Positions 39,281-47,304 of a stretch of 64,000 nucleotides of DNA are shown piece by piece (the stretch's first letter is position 1; the number at the start of each line of letters is the position of its first letter). A program made the translations under genes and the position numbers. The DNA is from a virus. Under the pieces are notes generated by a model. The model did no database searches and was not told where the DNA came from. It worked only from the letters and a program-made list of their open reading frames with translations. The stretch lies in IMG/VR virus record IMGVR_UViG_3300030098_006570, positions 62,001 to 126,000 of that record. One strand, written 5' to 3'.

Positions 39281-40225
39281 TTATAAATTTAGCGCTTCGT
39301 CGAAGCTAATATAAGGAACCACTTGATTTATCAAAGTGTATGTGTCATCGAAAACACTGTAAATTTCCATCTGATGCAGGTGTTGCAGATCTACCCATTT
39401 TTTAACGAACCCGAGCGACACATCACGCTGATCTTCTTGCTCTGCAGCGTGGGCGGCCGGACGCGAGGCTCCAAAATTAGAGGCCTCTAGAGTGTTGCGT
39501 AAAACCACATCTTCATCGATTTCCCAAAAACGGGCGCCCACAAAATCAAACCCCATTATCATCACCCGTCGCGCTTTCAAAAACTGCGCTAAGGGAAAAA
39601 TAGCGCTTGAGACCTTATTTTCTAGTCCCCATTTGCGCGCCATCGTATAGGGAGGAAGAAAAACCTGCTCTCCATCAAAGGCGGCCGTGCCGAAAACAAT
39701 GGGGCCCTCCGTTTCAAAGCGATTTTCAAAATCCCCTACGCAATAGGTATCATCAGGAGTCGTCGTATTGAGCCCCATGGTCTGTTGATACTTGGTGGTA
39801 GTAGCTTTAAACACTGTCACTTTGATCCCGATATGTCTAACTTGATCCAAAAGCTCTAAATACTCGTCCCAACTACAGGTCCGATGCTCATCATCTACTC
39901 GATCTGGAGCGGTAGGGGTGGTTCCCCCATACAAGCGATAATATGCATAATTGTCGGCTAAAAAGTGAGGAACCAAAATTTCTATATTCATCAATCTTTC
40001 ATACTGGGGGGCCGTCGAGGGCACCGTCAGTAAAAATCTAAGACCTTCGGCTGCAGAGTTAGGGTCCATCCACGCCCAGTAATCGGGGACCACATTATAA
40101 AATTTATATTCCAGTGGAAAGGTCCGCTGGAACGAAAGAATCTTGTCACCGCTGCGTCGCAGTTTTTCCAGCTCTTCTTTGTGGTAGGCAATAGACTCAC
40201 CAGTTCCCAGGACCCATAATTTCAT
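39281..40225 (-). CDS. Possible GT42/DUF115-like glycosyltransferase
   Basis: A 314-residue protein. The order of motifs resembles GT42 sialyltransferases and DUF115 proteins: an N-terminal LGTGESI loop (compare GNGPSL), a strand-turn ARRVMIMGFDFVG in the last third (compare KEIYLSGIDFY), and then VDLQHLHQMEIYSVFDDTY near the end. If right, it could transfer the CMP-activated nine-carbon sugar made by the neighbours. No firm catalytic histidine was identified, so the assignment is tentative. It has an 86-base upstream gap before the aminotransferase stop. Confidence 0.5.
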   Translation of the reverse strand: MKLWVLGTGESIAYHKEELEKLRRSGDKILSFQRTFPLEYKFYNVVPDYWAWMDPNSAAEGLRFLLTVPSTAPQYERLMNIEILVPHFLADNYAYYRLYGGTTPTAPDRVDDEHRTCSWDEYLELLDQVRHIGIKVTVFKATTTKYQQTMGLNTTTPDDTYCVGDFENRFETEGPIVFGTAAFDGEQVFLPPYTMARKWGLENKVSSAIFPLAQFLKARRVMIMGFDFVGARFWEIDEDVVLRNTLEASNFGASRPAAHAAEQEDQRDVSLGFVKKWVDLQHLHQMEIYSVFDDTYTLINQVVPYISFDEALNL

Positions 40226-40311
40226 GGTTTGTGATCTCTTTGTATGTTCAAGTACATCTGCTTTATTCTACTCTATTCTGCGCGGGATTTAAATACGATT
40301 ATAAAGAATTT

Positions 40312-41310
40312 TCACGGTTCCGGCGAATATAGAGGGAGATTGAGGATAGTGGAATGAACCTCTTCTAAAAGGGGTAAACAGTGTTTCTCTACTGAAGACC
40401 AATAAGCGGTAGTGTGAAGCATGGGATAGTGGCGCGCTACTCCGATTCTCTCTGTCAAGGCCTCTGCATTATCCACCAAAGTGGTTCCCAAATAATAAGA
40501 AGAATGGGAATCTTGGGGGAGTAATGTAAATTCTTCGCCCCACCTTTCATAGTTAGTTTTGCGCTCGGCTAATTGTGCTGCGTAACGAGGCAACTGCGTA
40601 AGCGCTACTGTTGCGCTTAAGTTATTCATATAAAATTTAAACCCCTCCTGGGTGATGTCATAAGAGGACCCAGAGGTCACGCGCCCAAAATTGCGATAAG
40701 AGCGGAAATAATTTTCCGCCGCCGAATCGTTGGTGCCAATAAGGCCGCCGTCGGGACTACATATGGGCTTATAAGGATGAAAAGAGAAAAATACAAAATC
40801 AGATTTGATCGTAGGAGTCACGCAATGGGCGCTATCTACCACCACTACCTCATCTCCATAAGGTTCAAAATCTTCAATATTACTCACACCCCCATAAAGG
40901 ACCGGCATGAGAACAACCGGCAGGGAGGGTTTCTGCAAAGAAACTGCAAGGCGCCTCTCTTTATAAGAAGTTGTCGAAAATTGGAGATCTTTATTCACAT
41001 CCACAAATATGACCCGATGGCCATTTTGCCGCGCGGCCCAGGCGGGAGATGTAAACCCGAGGGATGTGGTATAAACATCACACGGGCCTTTAAGTGCGAA
41101 AAGATAAGCGAAAATCATATAGGCTGCAGCGCTAGCGGAATTTGTGGCAATATTGTAAGATTTATGTGAAAAAGATGTAAACTGATTTTCAAATTCTGTA
41201 ACGTTGGGACCGAAACCGAGGGCGCCCTTTTGGAGAACCTCTATAATAGAGGGCAGATCTTCAGCAAGTATAGAAGAATCAAAGGCCTTCATTTTAGAAG
41301 ATATCTTCAT
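40312..41310 (-). CDS. DegT/DnrJ-type sugar aminotransferase (PseC-like)
   Basis: About 332 residues. The ATG at 41310 has GGGGGAGC at proper distance; an ATG six bases earlier is too close to it. Family motifs: GALGFGPNVTEFENQF at the N-terminus, DSAHCVTPT (PLP ring aspartate and histidine region) and FFSFHPYKPICSPDGG, where the lysine of HPYK is the PLP Schiff-base position. The enzyme would transaminate the 4-keto sugar made by the dehydratase at 41388-42362, as PseC does after PseB. It is slightly shorter than typical (about 370). Confidence 0.88.
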   Translation of the reverse strand: MKISSKMKAFDSSILAEDLPSIIEVLQKGALGFGPNVTEFENQFTSFSHKSYNIATNSASAAAYMIFAYLFALKGPCDVYTTSLGFTSPAWAARQNGHRVIFVDVNKDLQFSTTSYKERRLAVSLQKPSLPVVLMPVLYGGVSNIEDFEPYGDEVVVVDSAHCVTPTIKSDFVFFSFHPYKPICSPDGGLIGTNDSAAENYFRSYRNFGRVTSGSSYDITQEGFKFYMNNLSATVALTQLPRYAAQLAERKTNYERWGEEFTLLPQDSHSSYYLGTTLVDNAEALTERIGVARHYPMLHTTAYWSSVEKHCLPLLEEVHSTILNLPLYSPEP

Positions 41311-41387
41311 AAACATGCTCCCCCGAGTTATTGGTCATTATATATTTACGAGCACCGGCGCCCTGGGACCAATATTCCTCTTGTGGA

Positions 41388-42362
41388 TTAGTTGGCATCG
41401 CCCAATCCCCGCTCAATCAGTCGCACTAATTCATCCACATTATCACTCATATGCAATGCGGAGTTGAACTCCGGGCCATCATAGGACGCCCAGGCTGTCC
41501 GAGCGGTGCGATTAGTATATTGAGGGCGTACGCCCAACAGATTGAGGCCGGGGACCGCGTAAGTAAACGGTAATTCGGTGGCGGCGAGCATATCTTCGTG
41601 AAGTTTCTCTCCAGGTCGCAGCCCGATCAATTCATAGTCGACAGGGGCGCCGTGCAACTTCTCCACGGCTTTAATAATTGTAGTCATATCATAAGAGCAG
41701 ATCTGGGGAATAAAAACTTCGCCACCCTCGGCATTTTCGAGGGCGCCCAGGACCGTATCCACTGCATCTTCGAGGGTAAACAAAAAGCGGGACATCTCAA
41801 GCGACGTCACTTTGATATTCTTCCCCTCCCCAAGAAGACCGAGCCATAGAGGGATAAAAGATCCGCGGGACGCAATCACATTTCCATATCTCACTGATGC
41901 AAAGATGGTTCCTTCGGATTGATAGTCATAGTTGGTGTAGAGTCGTTCTGCGATAAACTTTGAGGACCCATAGACGTTGACCGGTTGGCAGGCCTTATCG
42001 GTGGAAATAAGAATACACTTTTTCACCATGTTCAAAAGAGCGGCCCGGGCCACATTTTCGGATCCAGCAATATTAGTTTTTACACACTCATCCGGGTAGA
42101 ATTCCATATCATCAATACGTTTGAGAGCGGCGGTGTGGATAACATAGTCGGGCTTGAAGCGCTTCATTGTAACATTGAGTTTATCGAAATCTCGTACGTC
42201 CCCAATGACGCGTATAACCTCAGGTAATGGCCCAAAGGAAAGGGCTTGTTTGCCTTCGTCACGGCTAAACACCACTATCTTATTCAAAGGATCTTTGAGT
42301 AGGCGTTTGATGAGGGCTTTTCCAAGCGATCCCGTGCCGCCCGTAATCAAGTATGTTGTCAC
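41388..42362 (-). CDS. pseB: UDP-GlcNAc 4,6-dehydratase (PseB-like)
   Basis: A 324-residue SDR protein. It has the NAD(P) loop TGGTGSLGKAL (residues 7-17), the STDKACQPVNVYGSSKFIAE region with the STDK and Y-x-x-x-K catalytic elements, RYGNVIASRGS and LIGLRPGEKLHEDML, all typical of PseB 5-inverting dehydratases. It would turn UDP-GlcNAc into the 4-keto-6-deoxy sugar that starts pseudaminic acid synthesis. GTG start in a GTGA overlap with the glycosyltransferase fusion gene; 71-base gap after it before the aminotransferase. Confidence 0.9.
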   Translation of the reverse strand: MTTYLITGGTGSLGKALIKRLLKDPLNKIVVFSRDEGKQALSFGPLPEVIRVIGDVRDFDKLNVTMKRFKPDYVIHTAALKRIDDMEFYPDECVKTNIAGSENVARAALLNMVKKCILISTDKACQPVNVYGSSKFIAERLYTNYDYQSEGTIFASVRYGNVIASRGSFIPLWLGLLGEGKNIKVTSLEMSRFLFTLEDAVDTVLGALENAEGGEVFIPQICSYDMTTIIKAVEKLHGAPVDYELIGLRPGEKLHEDMLAATELPFTYAVPGLNLLGVRPQYTNRTARTAWASYDGPEFNSALHMSDNVDELVRLIERGLGDAN

Positions 42363-44398
42363 AGTTCCACCCGTTCTATCTTATCGTCAGCCGGATTCAG
42401 CCGGGAGATAATCTTTAGTTCACACTCATTTTGGCGAAGCCAATCGTGCCAGTCACCCACTACACTCAAAGTAATTCCCTCCTCATGAGGAAGCGTTTTG
42501 GCCGCCGTCTCGTTGGCGGCGACTTCATTGGAGTGGATAAATTCTTCCTTCTTGTAAGTACTGCCTTCTTTATCATAAAAGTGTTGGTGAGCAGCGCCTT
42601 CGGGGAGCAATTTATTGTCCCATCCAATAGTGATGACCTCGCTCACCCCCAGATGCTGAAGGAGATAGAAGACAGCCTCGTACATGATGCCGGGCCCATA
42701 AGGACGGAGCATTCCTTGTTTGTCCAGGGTCCACTCATCAAAATTCTTCTTGGCCGCTACGGAGTTATCAAAATTTCTCTCCTGAATAAAGAACTTCAAA
42801 TCACACTCTCCCAACTTGAAAGGAGTAGTGGACGCTTCCAAAACGACTGGGCGGCGCGCAGTGTAGTCATACTTCTTATAGTTAGCGCAGTTATAAACAT
42901 GGAAATCCGTGAACGATGCAAACAGATCATAAGCCTGTTTGATGGCAATCGTGAGATTATTTTCCAGCAGCCCCTTTACGGCATCCTCATCGTGTTCTGT
43001 TAACGTGGGTCCGCAAGAGAGCACATAACATTTCTCTCCCTTGAAGAGGTCCTTCAGGAGGGCCAGCTTTTCGGACTGCAGACCGAACTGGGCGACGGCC
43101 GTTGTTGCAGCTGCAGCACGATCTTTGGGGTTTTCTATCTGCAGTAGATCTTCGCGTGCTTTCCCAATACTGTCTTTGGTGCCCTCCAGGGGTACCCCTA
43201 AGCTCTCAACAAACTGTGCATACATATTTTCCGGAGTGAAGTTCTCAAGGATATGCTTTTGAAGAGCGAGAGCCTCTTGCTTATAGTGCTGCTGCTTGGT
43301 AATTGCCTCCTTGAGGGCGCGCTTGTACGAGTTTTCCTTGGCATAAGCCCACATAGAATCCTTTTGGAGGACCCCATCCCAGACGGCCGCCTTCTGAATC
43401 GGCTTCACATTATAATCTACCTTGATGATACGAGGAAAGTTTTTACCCTTCTTGTTGGGACGACAAATGTAATCCATCTGCCCGCTCCACGCCATCGTGA
43501 TAAGCGGAAGACCATTATATGCTGCCTCAAACATAGGGAGGCCATACCCTTCCCCGTGAGCGATATTAATCAAGGCGCGCATGGACGGGTGCTGATAGAG
43601 CCACGTAAGGTTCTCCATACTAATCTCTCCATGGACCATGTAAATCTTGCATTTGCGGTCCGGGATGGCCTGCAGGATTCGCTCAATTGTCCACCCTGTG
43701 TGGTAGCGATCTCGAATACTGTCGCATGCGATGCTTGTCTTGACCACAAGTCCCGCTGTCTCATCATCTTTGAAAGTTTCCGCAAACCACTTAATGGTGT
43801 TTTCCATATTCTTCCGGGGGCCCCACTGCGACACTACCAAGAAATTATTAGTAGTGGTAAACTCGATGTTTAGGGGGTCAGCTTCTCTTACCCGCGTGGG
43901 GTAATTCACAACTTCTACAGGGAGGTCAGGGCGCAGGCCCCAGTTCGGCACCTCTTCACCGGTTTCCTGAGCAGTGACAGCGTACTTTGTATTCTGGAAT
44001 ACATCTCGTGAATGTGCAGAAATGGTAACCAAGCGCTGTACCGTCGTGTTGCATTTTTCAATCCACTGGGGGGCGACCTTGGTTGTTTCAATTCCAGCCG
44101 TATACCCAACGTTGTAGGGAGCAATGGGCTCAAACTCATTTGGAATAGTCACCTGTAGGGACATGTCAAAGGTCCCGCCGTTTTGAGTATAAACTTGAGT
44201 CTTTAGCATCAAGCTGTCCAACCACCGGCGCTCTTCGCTGTTTTCCATCATCATCCCGGTTTTCCCCCATGGGATATTGATAGCATAAATATCAAATACG
44301 TCTTCTCGGGTGCGCAATGCTCGCAGCGCGAACCGGGCCTGTTCGCCATAGCCGGATCGGCTAAGAGCCGGCGCCTTCACTAATATTTTCTTTTTCAT
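42359..44398 (-). CDS. Glycosyltransferase fused to a GNGPSL-type domain
   Basis: A 679-residue two-part protein. Residues 1-405 are a GT4-like glycosyltransferase: the EX7E pair is E283 and E291 in HGEGYGLPMFEAAYNGLPLI, with the acceptor-side loop SRSGYGEQAR at 14-23. Residues about 452-640 form a second module: EKCYVLSCGPTLTEHD, then GPGIMYEAVFYLLQHLGVSEVITIGWD, close to the pattern of GT42/DUF115 proteins. The linker (405-450) is helical and Ala-rich. This could transfer two sugars in sequence. GTGA overlap with the dehydratase. Confidence 0.75.
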   Translation of the reverse strand: MKKKILVKAPALSRSGYGEQARFALRALRTREDVFDIYAINIPWGKTGMMMENSEERRWLDSLMLKTQVYTQNGGTFDMSLQVTIPNEFEPIAPYNVGYTAGIETTKVAPQWIEKCNTTVQRLVTISAHSRDVFQNTKYAVTAQETGEEVPNWGLRPDLPVEVVNYPTRVREADPLNIEFTTTNNFLVVSQWGPRKNMENTIKWFAETFKDDETAGLVVKTSIACDSIRDRYHTGWTIERILQAIPDRKCKIYMVHGEISMENLTWLYQHPSMRALINIAHGEGYGLPMFEAAYNGLPLITMAWSGQMDYICRPNKKGKNFPRIIKVDYNVKPIQKAAVWDGVLQKDSMWAYAKENSYKRALKEAITKQQHYKQEALALQKHILENFTPENMYAQFVESLGVPLEGTKDSIGKAREDLLQIENPKDRAAAATTAVAQFGLQSEKLALLKDLFKGEKCYVLSCGPTLTEHDEDAVKGLLENNLTIAIKQAYDLFASFTDFHVYNCANYKKYDYTARRPVVLEASTTPFKLGECDLKFFIQERNFDNSVAAKKNFDEWTLDKQGMLRPYGPGIMYEAVFYLLQHLGVSEVITIGWDNKLLPEGAAHQHFYDKEGSTYKKEEFIHSNEVAANETAAKTLPHEEGITLSVVGDWHDWLRQNECELKIISRLNPADDKIERVEL

Positions 44399-45654
44399 CA
44401 GTACACCTTCACTTCATAGCTATTATAACCGGTCCGGTTCTCCCATGATCCCATGGTTTCATGGACATGCGTGAACAAATTGTCCCATCGCTCCACAAAC
44501 GTTTCGAACCCAAACTGCTTTTCAGCCCAAGCACGACCGCGGAGGCCCCACTCGCGCCGCTGTTCTTCCGGCATCTTATACATATCCGTCAGAGCTTGCA
44601 CTACGTCCTCACCAGCCAGTCGGTCCTCGTATATAAAGGGAACTTCCTGACTGCCAATGATAGATTTGGACGATGGTTCTAATCCGATTCCGTACCAATT
44701 ATCCTCTCCATCCTTTATCTGATCCTGAAGCCCTCCTGTCAGGGTTGCTATGATTGGGGTGCCACAGGAGAGAGACTCCAATGTAGATAACCCGAATCCT
44801 TCAGCGTCTGACACATTGATTGTGGCATCAGCAAGATTATACATCATTGCTAAATCAACCGCATTCACTTTTTCTTTAGACAACAAAACCTGGCCGTTTG
44901 TCAGGTCAAGCTCTTTCATAATCGCTTCCAAATCCTGCCCATGAACGTCCTTTGGGTCTGTGTGCATTATAAGGGTGGCCTTGTCATGTAGATCGTTTTG
45001 GTCTAGAAAATCCTTAAACCAATAGATAAGAGATCCTGACTGTTTACGTCGTGCATTTCGATTATTCCATGCTACTACAAACTTGCCGGCTAATCCCTTC
45101 TCTTCCTTTATTGCCGCCACAGCCGCGGGGTCCAGCGGCTTGAAAATTTCCCCGTCCACCGCGTGGGGGATATAAGAACTCTCCACACTAGGCGAGACAG
45201 TTTGTACAATATCATATGTAAGCTGTGAAATGCAAGCAATATGATCGTTAGAATCGTACCAGACGCGATTGAAGCTAGGATAGGGATAATTATCCCACAC
45301 ATGATAGTAAACCATGGGAACATGCGTTCTGATTTCGTTCTCAATATCCCACAGCCATGTATAAAATCTGGGATCGGTCATAAACCAGAGAATATCCGGC
45401 TTTTGCTGGTGAATCATCGCGCGAACCATGTCCGCGTTTCCGTACCCATCTACAGGCCAAATGATCCAGTCTTGTCCCCACTCAGGCGTATGCTGAGGGT
45501 CGTGACGGGGGTGCTTGATGGCACCGCCGAAGCTGACAAATTGATATTTTCCTGTCTTGAGCATCCCTTCGATAATGTATTTTGTTTGTGTGCCCACACC
45601 GGAAGGGGAAAGCGGGTGGTCACTGATCGTAAAGATCTTAATCTTGTCTGACAT
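44398..45654 (-). CDS. GT4-type glycosyltransferase
   Basis: A 418-residue protein starting MSDKIKIFTISDHPLSPSG; the ATG at 45654 has AGGAG nine bases upstream, so it is chosen over a start at 45696 that would overlap the nuclease gene. The GT-B fold shows SPSGVGTQTKYIIEG at the N-terminus and the EX7E motif in DAEGFGLSTLESLSCGTPII (about residues 298-317). The donor is not visible. One-base overlap with the fusion glycosyltransferase next in the operon. Confidence 0.85.
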   Translation of the reverse strand: MSDKIKIFTISDHPLSPSGVGTQTKYIIEGMLKTGKYQFVSFGGAIKHPRHDPQHTPEWGQDWIIWPVDGYGNADMVRAMIHQQKPDILWFMTDPRFYTWLWDIENEIRTHVPMVYYHVWDNYPYPSFNRVWYDSNDHIACISQLTYDIVQTVSPSVESSYIPHAVDGEIFKPLDPAAVAAIKEEKGLAGKFVVAWNNRNARRKQSGSLIYWFKDFLDQNDLHDKATLIMHTDPKDVHGQDLEAIMKELDLTNGQVLLSKEKVNAVDLAMMYNLADATINVSDAEGFGLSTLESLSCGTPIIATLTGGLQDQIKDGEDNWYGIGLEPSSKSIIGSQEVPFIYEDRLAGEDVVQALTDMYKMPEEQRREWGLRGRAWAEKQFGFETFVERWDNLFTHVHETMGSWENRTGYNSYEVKVY

Positions 45655-45662
45655 TCTGTCTC

Positions 45663-46445
45663 CTAACGACAATGTTCGGTATTGAGGAGCTTGCATGGAT
45701 ACGGCTTATGGCAATGCAGCCGGTTTTTGATAGCAAACTTTTTGGTTATATTGTATATTGCTTGATATAGAAGTTTAAGCGCGTTTTCCGTTTTTTTGGG
45801 TCCGCTCGTCACTCTAAAAATCTCCACACGATCTTTTTTAGCCGTGCGCTTGAGCAGTGCAAAGTGGGTCTCAACGCTTTTAGGATCTATACCGTGCTTT
45901 TGGCAAAAAAAGTGCTTGTATAGTGTAAGCTGGTAAGTGACCATCTTTTCAGCCTTCTTGCGGGAATCCCATCCCCAAGAGCAGGTTTTCCAGTCAAAAA
46001 GGTGGTAAGTGTCCCCTACCTTAACGACTGCATCCACAAAACCTTTAAAATTTATATTGAAATTCTCAATAGGAACGTAAAGCATTTCCTCCGAAGAAAA
46101 AACCTCGTAATCGCCAAAATACTCTTTCAGTGCAGATTCAACCTGGGCTAGTATCTGAGGGCCCGCTTGACGCATCTGCTTTACATTGTTGGCGTTTACA
46201 TCAATGTTCTTTTCAAACAATTTTTGTAGCTGCTTATCAAAGCCAATCTGGAATATCTCTGTTTCATCAATATCTTCTTTGAGAAGCTTCTTTTCACAGA
46301 CATCATGGATGGCAGTCCCAAAAGCGGTGTATTCGTTGCCTTCAAATGGAGCAACTCTTTCCACCCAAGCCTTCTTATGGTAATGGGGACAATGCGCCCA
46401 ATCTTTTAGTTCTGAATAAGATATGTGTTCACGCGGTTGCATCAT
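45663..46445 (-). CDS. PD-(D/E)XK nuclease with Cas4-like cysteines
   Basis: A 260-residue protein of the RecB/Cas4-like superfamily. Catalytic residues in order: H47 (GTAIHDV), D138 (KGFVDAVV), D151 and K153 (LFDWKTC), then the YQLTLYKHF motif. Cysteines C19, C245, C251 and C259 are placed like the one N-terminal and three C-terminal iron-sulfur ligands of Cas4/AddB, although the spacing C-x5-C-x7-C is not the usual one. It probably cuts or processes DNA ends. It overlaps the metalloprotease end by 17 bases. Confidence 0.78.
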   Translation of the reverse strand: MMQPREHISYSELKDWAHCPHYHKKAWVERVAPFEGNEYTAFGTAIHDVCEKKLLKEDIDETEIFQIGFDKQLQKLFEKNIDVNANNVKQMRQAGPQILAQVESALKEYFGDYEVFSSEEMLYVPIENFNINFKGFVDAVVKVGDTYHLFDWKTCSWGWDSRKKAEKMVTYQLTLYKHFFCQKHGIDPKSVETHFALLKRTAKKDRVEIFRVTSGPKKTENALKLLYQAIYNITKKFAIKNRLHCHKPYPCKLLNTEHCR

Positions 46446-47049
46446 CTACTATTTCTGTTATTACTTGATATAAAATGGGGGAGGTCTTAGCGACCACGGA
46501 GGGAGTATCGAGAAAATATTTTTCAAATCCATTAGCAAAGTACTCTGGCAGCGATGTAGCGCCATAAGGGGAAACAAATAGACCCATTGTCAGCATTACC
46601 AAAGTCGGATATCCCACTTCATTGGCTAAGAATTCATCAAACTGTTGATTATATTCTGTATACTGATAGAGCAGCGGATTAATATGATATCCTTCAGCAT
46701 TGAGGAGATGCCGGAGCTTTTCTCTCTTTCCTAAGAACTCCTCTCGGAGCGCAGAATTATGAATAAGATTCTCGTACTTTTTTTCTAGGGCATGAGCCAC
46801 TTCATGAATGAAGTTCTCCAGCATATCAAAAACTGATGGTTCTTTCGAGGTCATATAAACAGCATCATTAGCATATGTTGCGTTGCGACCATTGAGTTCA
46901 GGGAAATCCCCAATGTAAACAATGTCGATGTTGTCCAATAGTTCGGGTGCCATATACTCTTCGACTGAGCTACAAAACTCACTAATCTCCACACCCTTTT
47001 GGAGGGGGGATGTTACAAACACCGGAATATTATAAATATAATATTCCAT
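46429..47049 (-). CDS. HExxH zinc metallopeptidase-like protein
   Basis: A 206-residue protein. H82-E83-x-x-H86 (FIHEVAHALEKKY) is a zinc-protease helix, and EYFANGFEKYF near the C-terminus could supply the third ligand, a pattern like lethal-factor-type (M34-like) peptidases. It has no signal peptide, so it would act in the infected cell. Substrate unknown; host-protein or structural-protein processing are both possible. TAATG overlap with the small gene upstream. Confidence 0.7.
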   Translation of the reverse strand: MEYYIYNIPVFVTSPLQKGVEISEFCSSVEEYMAPELLDNIDIVYIGDFPELNGRNATYANDAVYMTSKEPSVFDMLENFIHEVAHALEKKYENLIHNSALREEFLGKREKLRHLLNAEGYHINPLLYQYTEYNQQFDEFLANEVGYPTLVMLTMGLFVSPYGATSLPEYFANGFEKYFLDTPSVVAKTSPILYQVITEIVDDATA

Positions 47050-47297
47050 TACTCGCTAGCTTTCGACAACTCAACACTCTCAACGTCAATGAGGGCCTGT
47101 TCGTATCCTCGCAAGAAATTTTCTTCCGCAACCGCCATTAGAAATTCCGGGAATTCAGCGGCAAAAACTTGCACAGCCATATCGACGGTCACGTCCTCGG
47201 ACGCCTCCAGGCGCTCGCCAATGTAATTGACCACTAGTGTCTTGAGGTTCGTCGTGGTCTCAACGAACTTTTCTATATCAGGGTTATTATCAATCAT
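47049..47297 (-). CDS. Small acidic protein, unknown function
   Basis: About 82 residues starting MIDNNPDIEKFVET; the ATG at 47297 follows the PIN-PhoH stop, whereas a start at 47381 would overlap that gene by 77 bases. It appears all helical and acidic (FAAEFPEFLMAVAEENFL). TAATG overlap with the metallopeptidase gene. No family recognised. Confidence 0.6.
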   Translation of the reverse strand: MIDNNPDIEKFVETTTNLKTLVVNYIGERLEASEDVTVDMAVQVFAAEFPEFLMAVAEENFLRGYEQALIDVESVELSKASE

Positions 47298-47304
47298 TTT
47301 TGTC

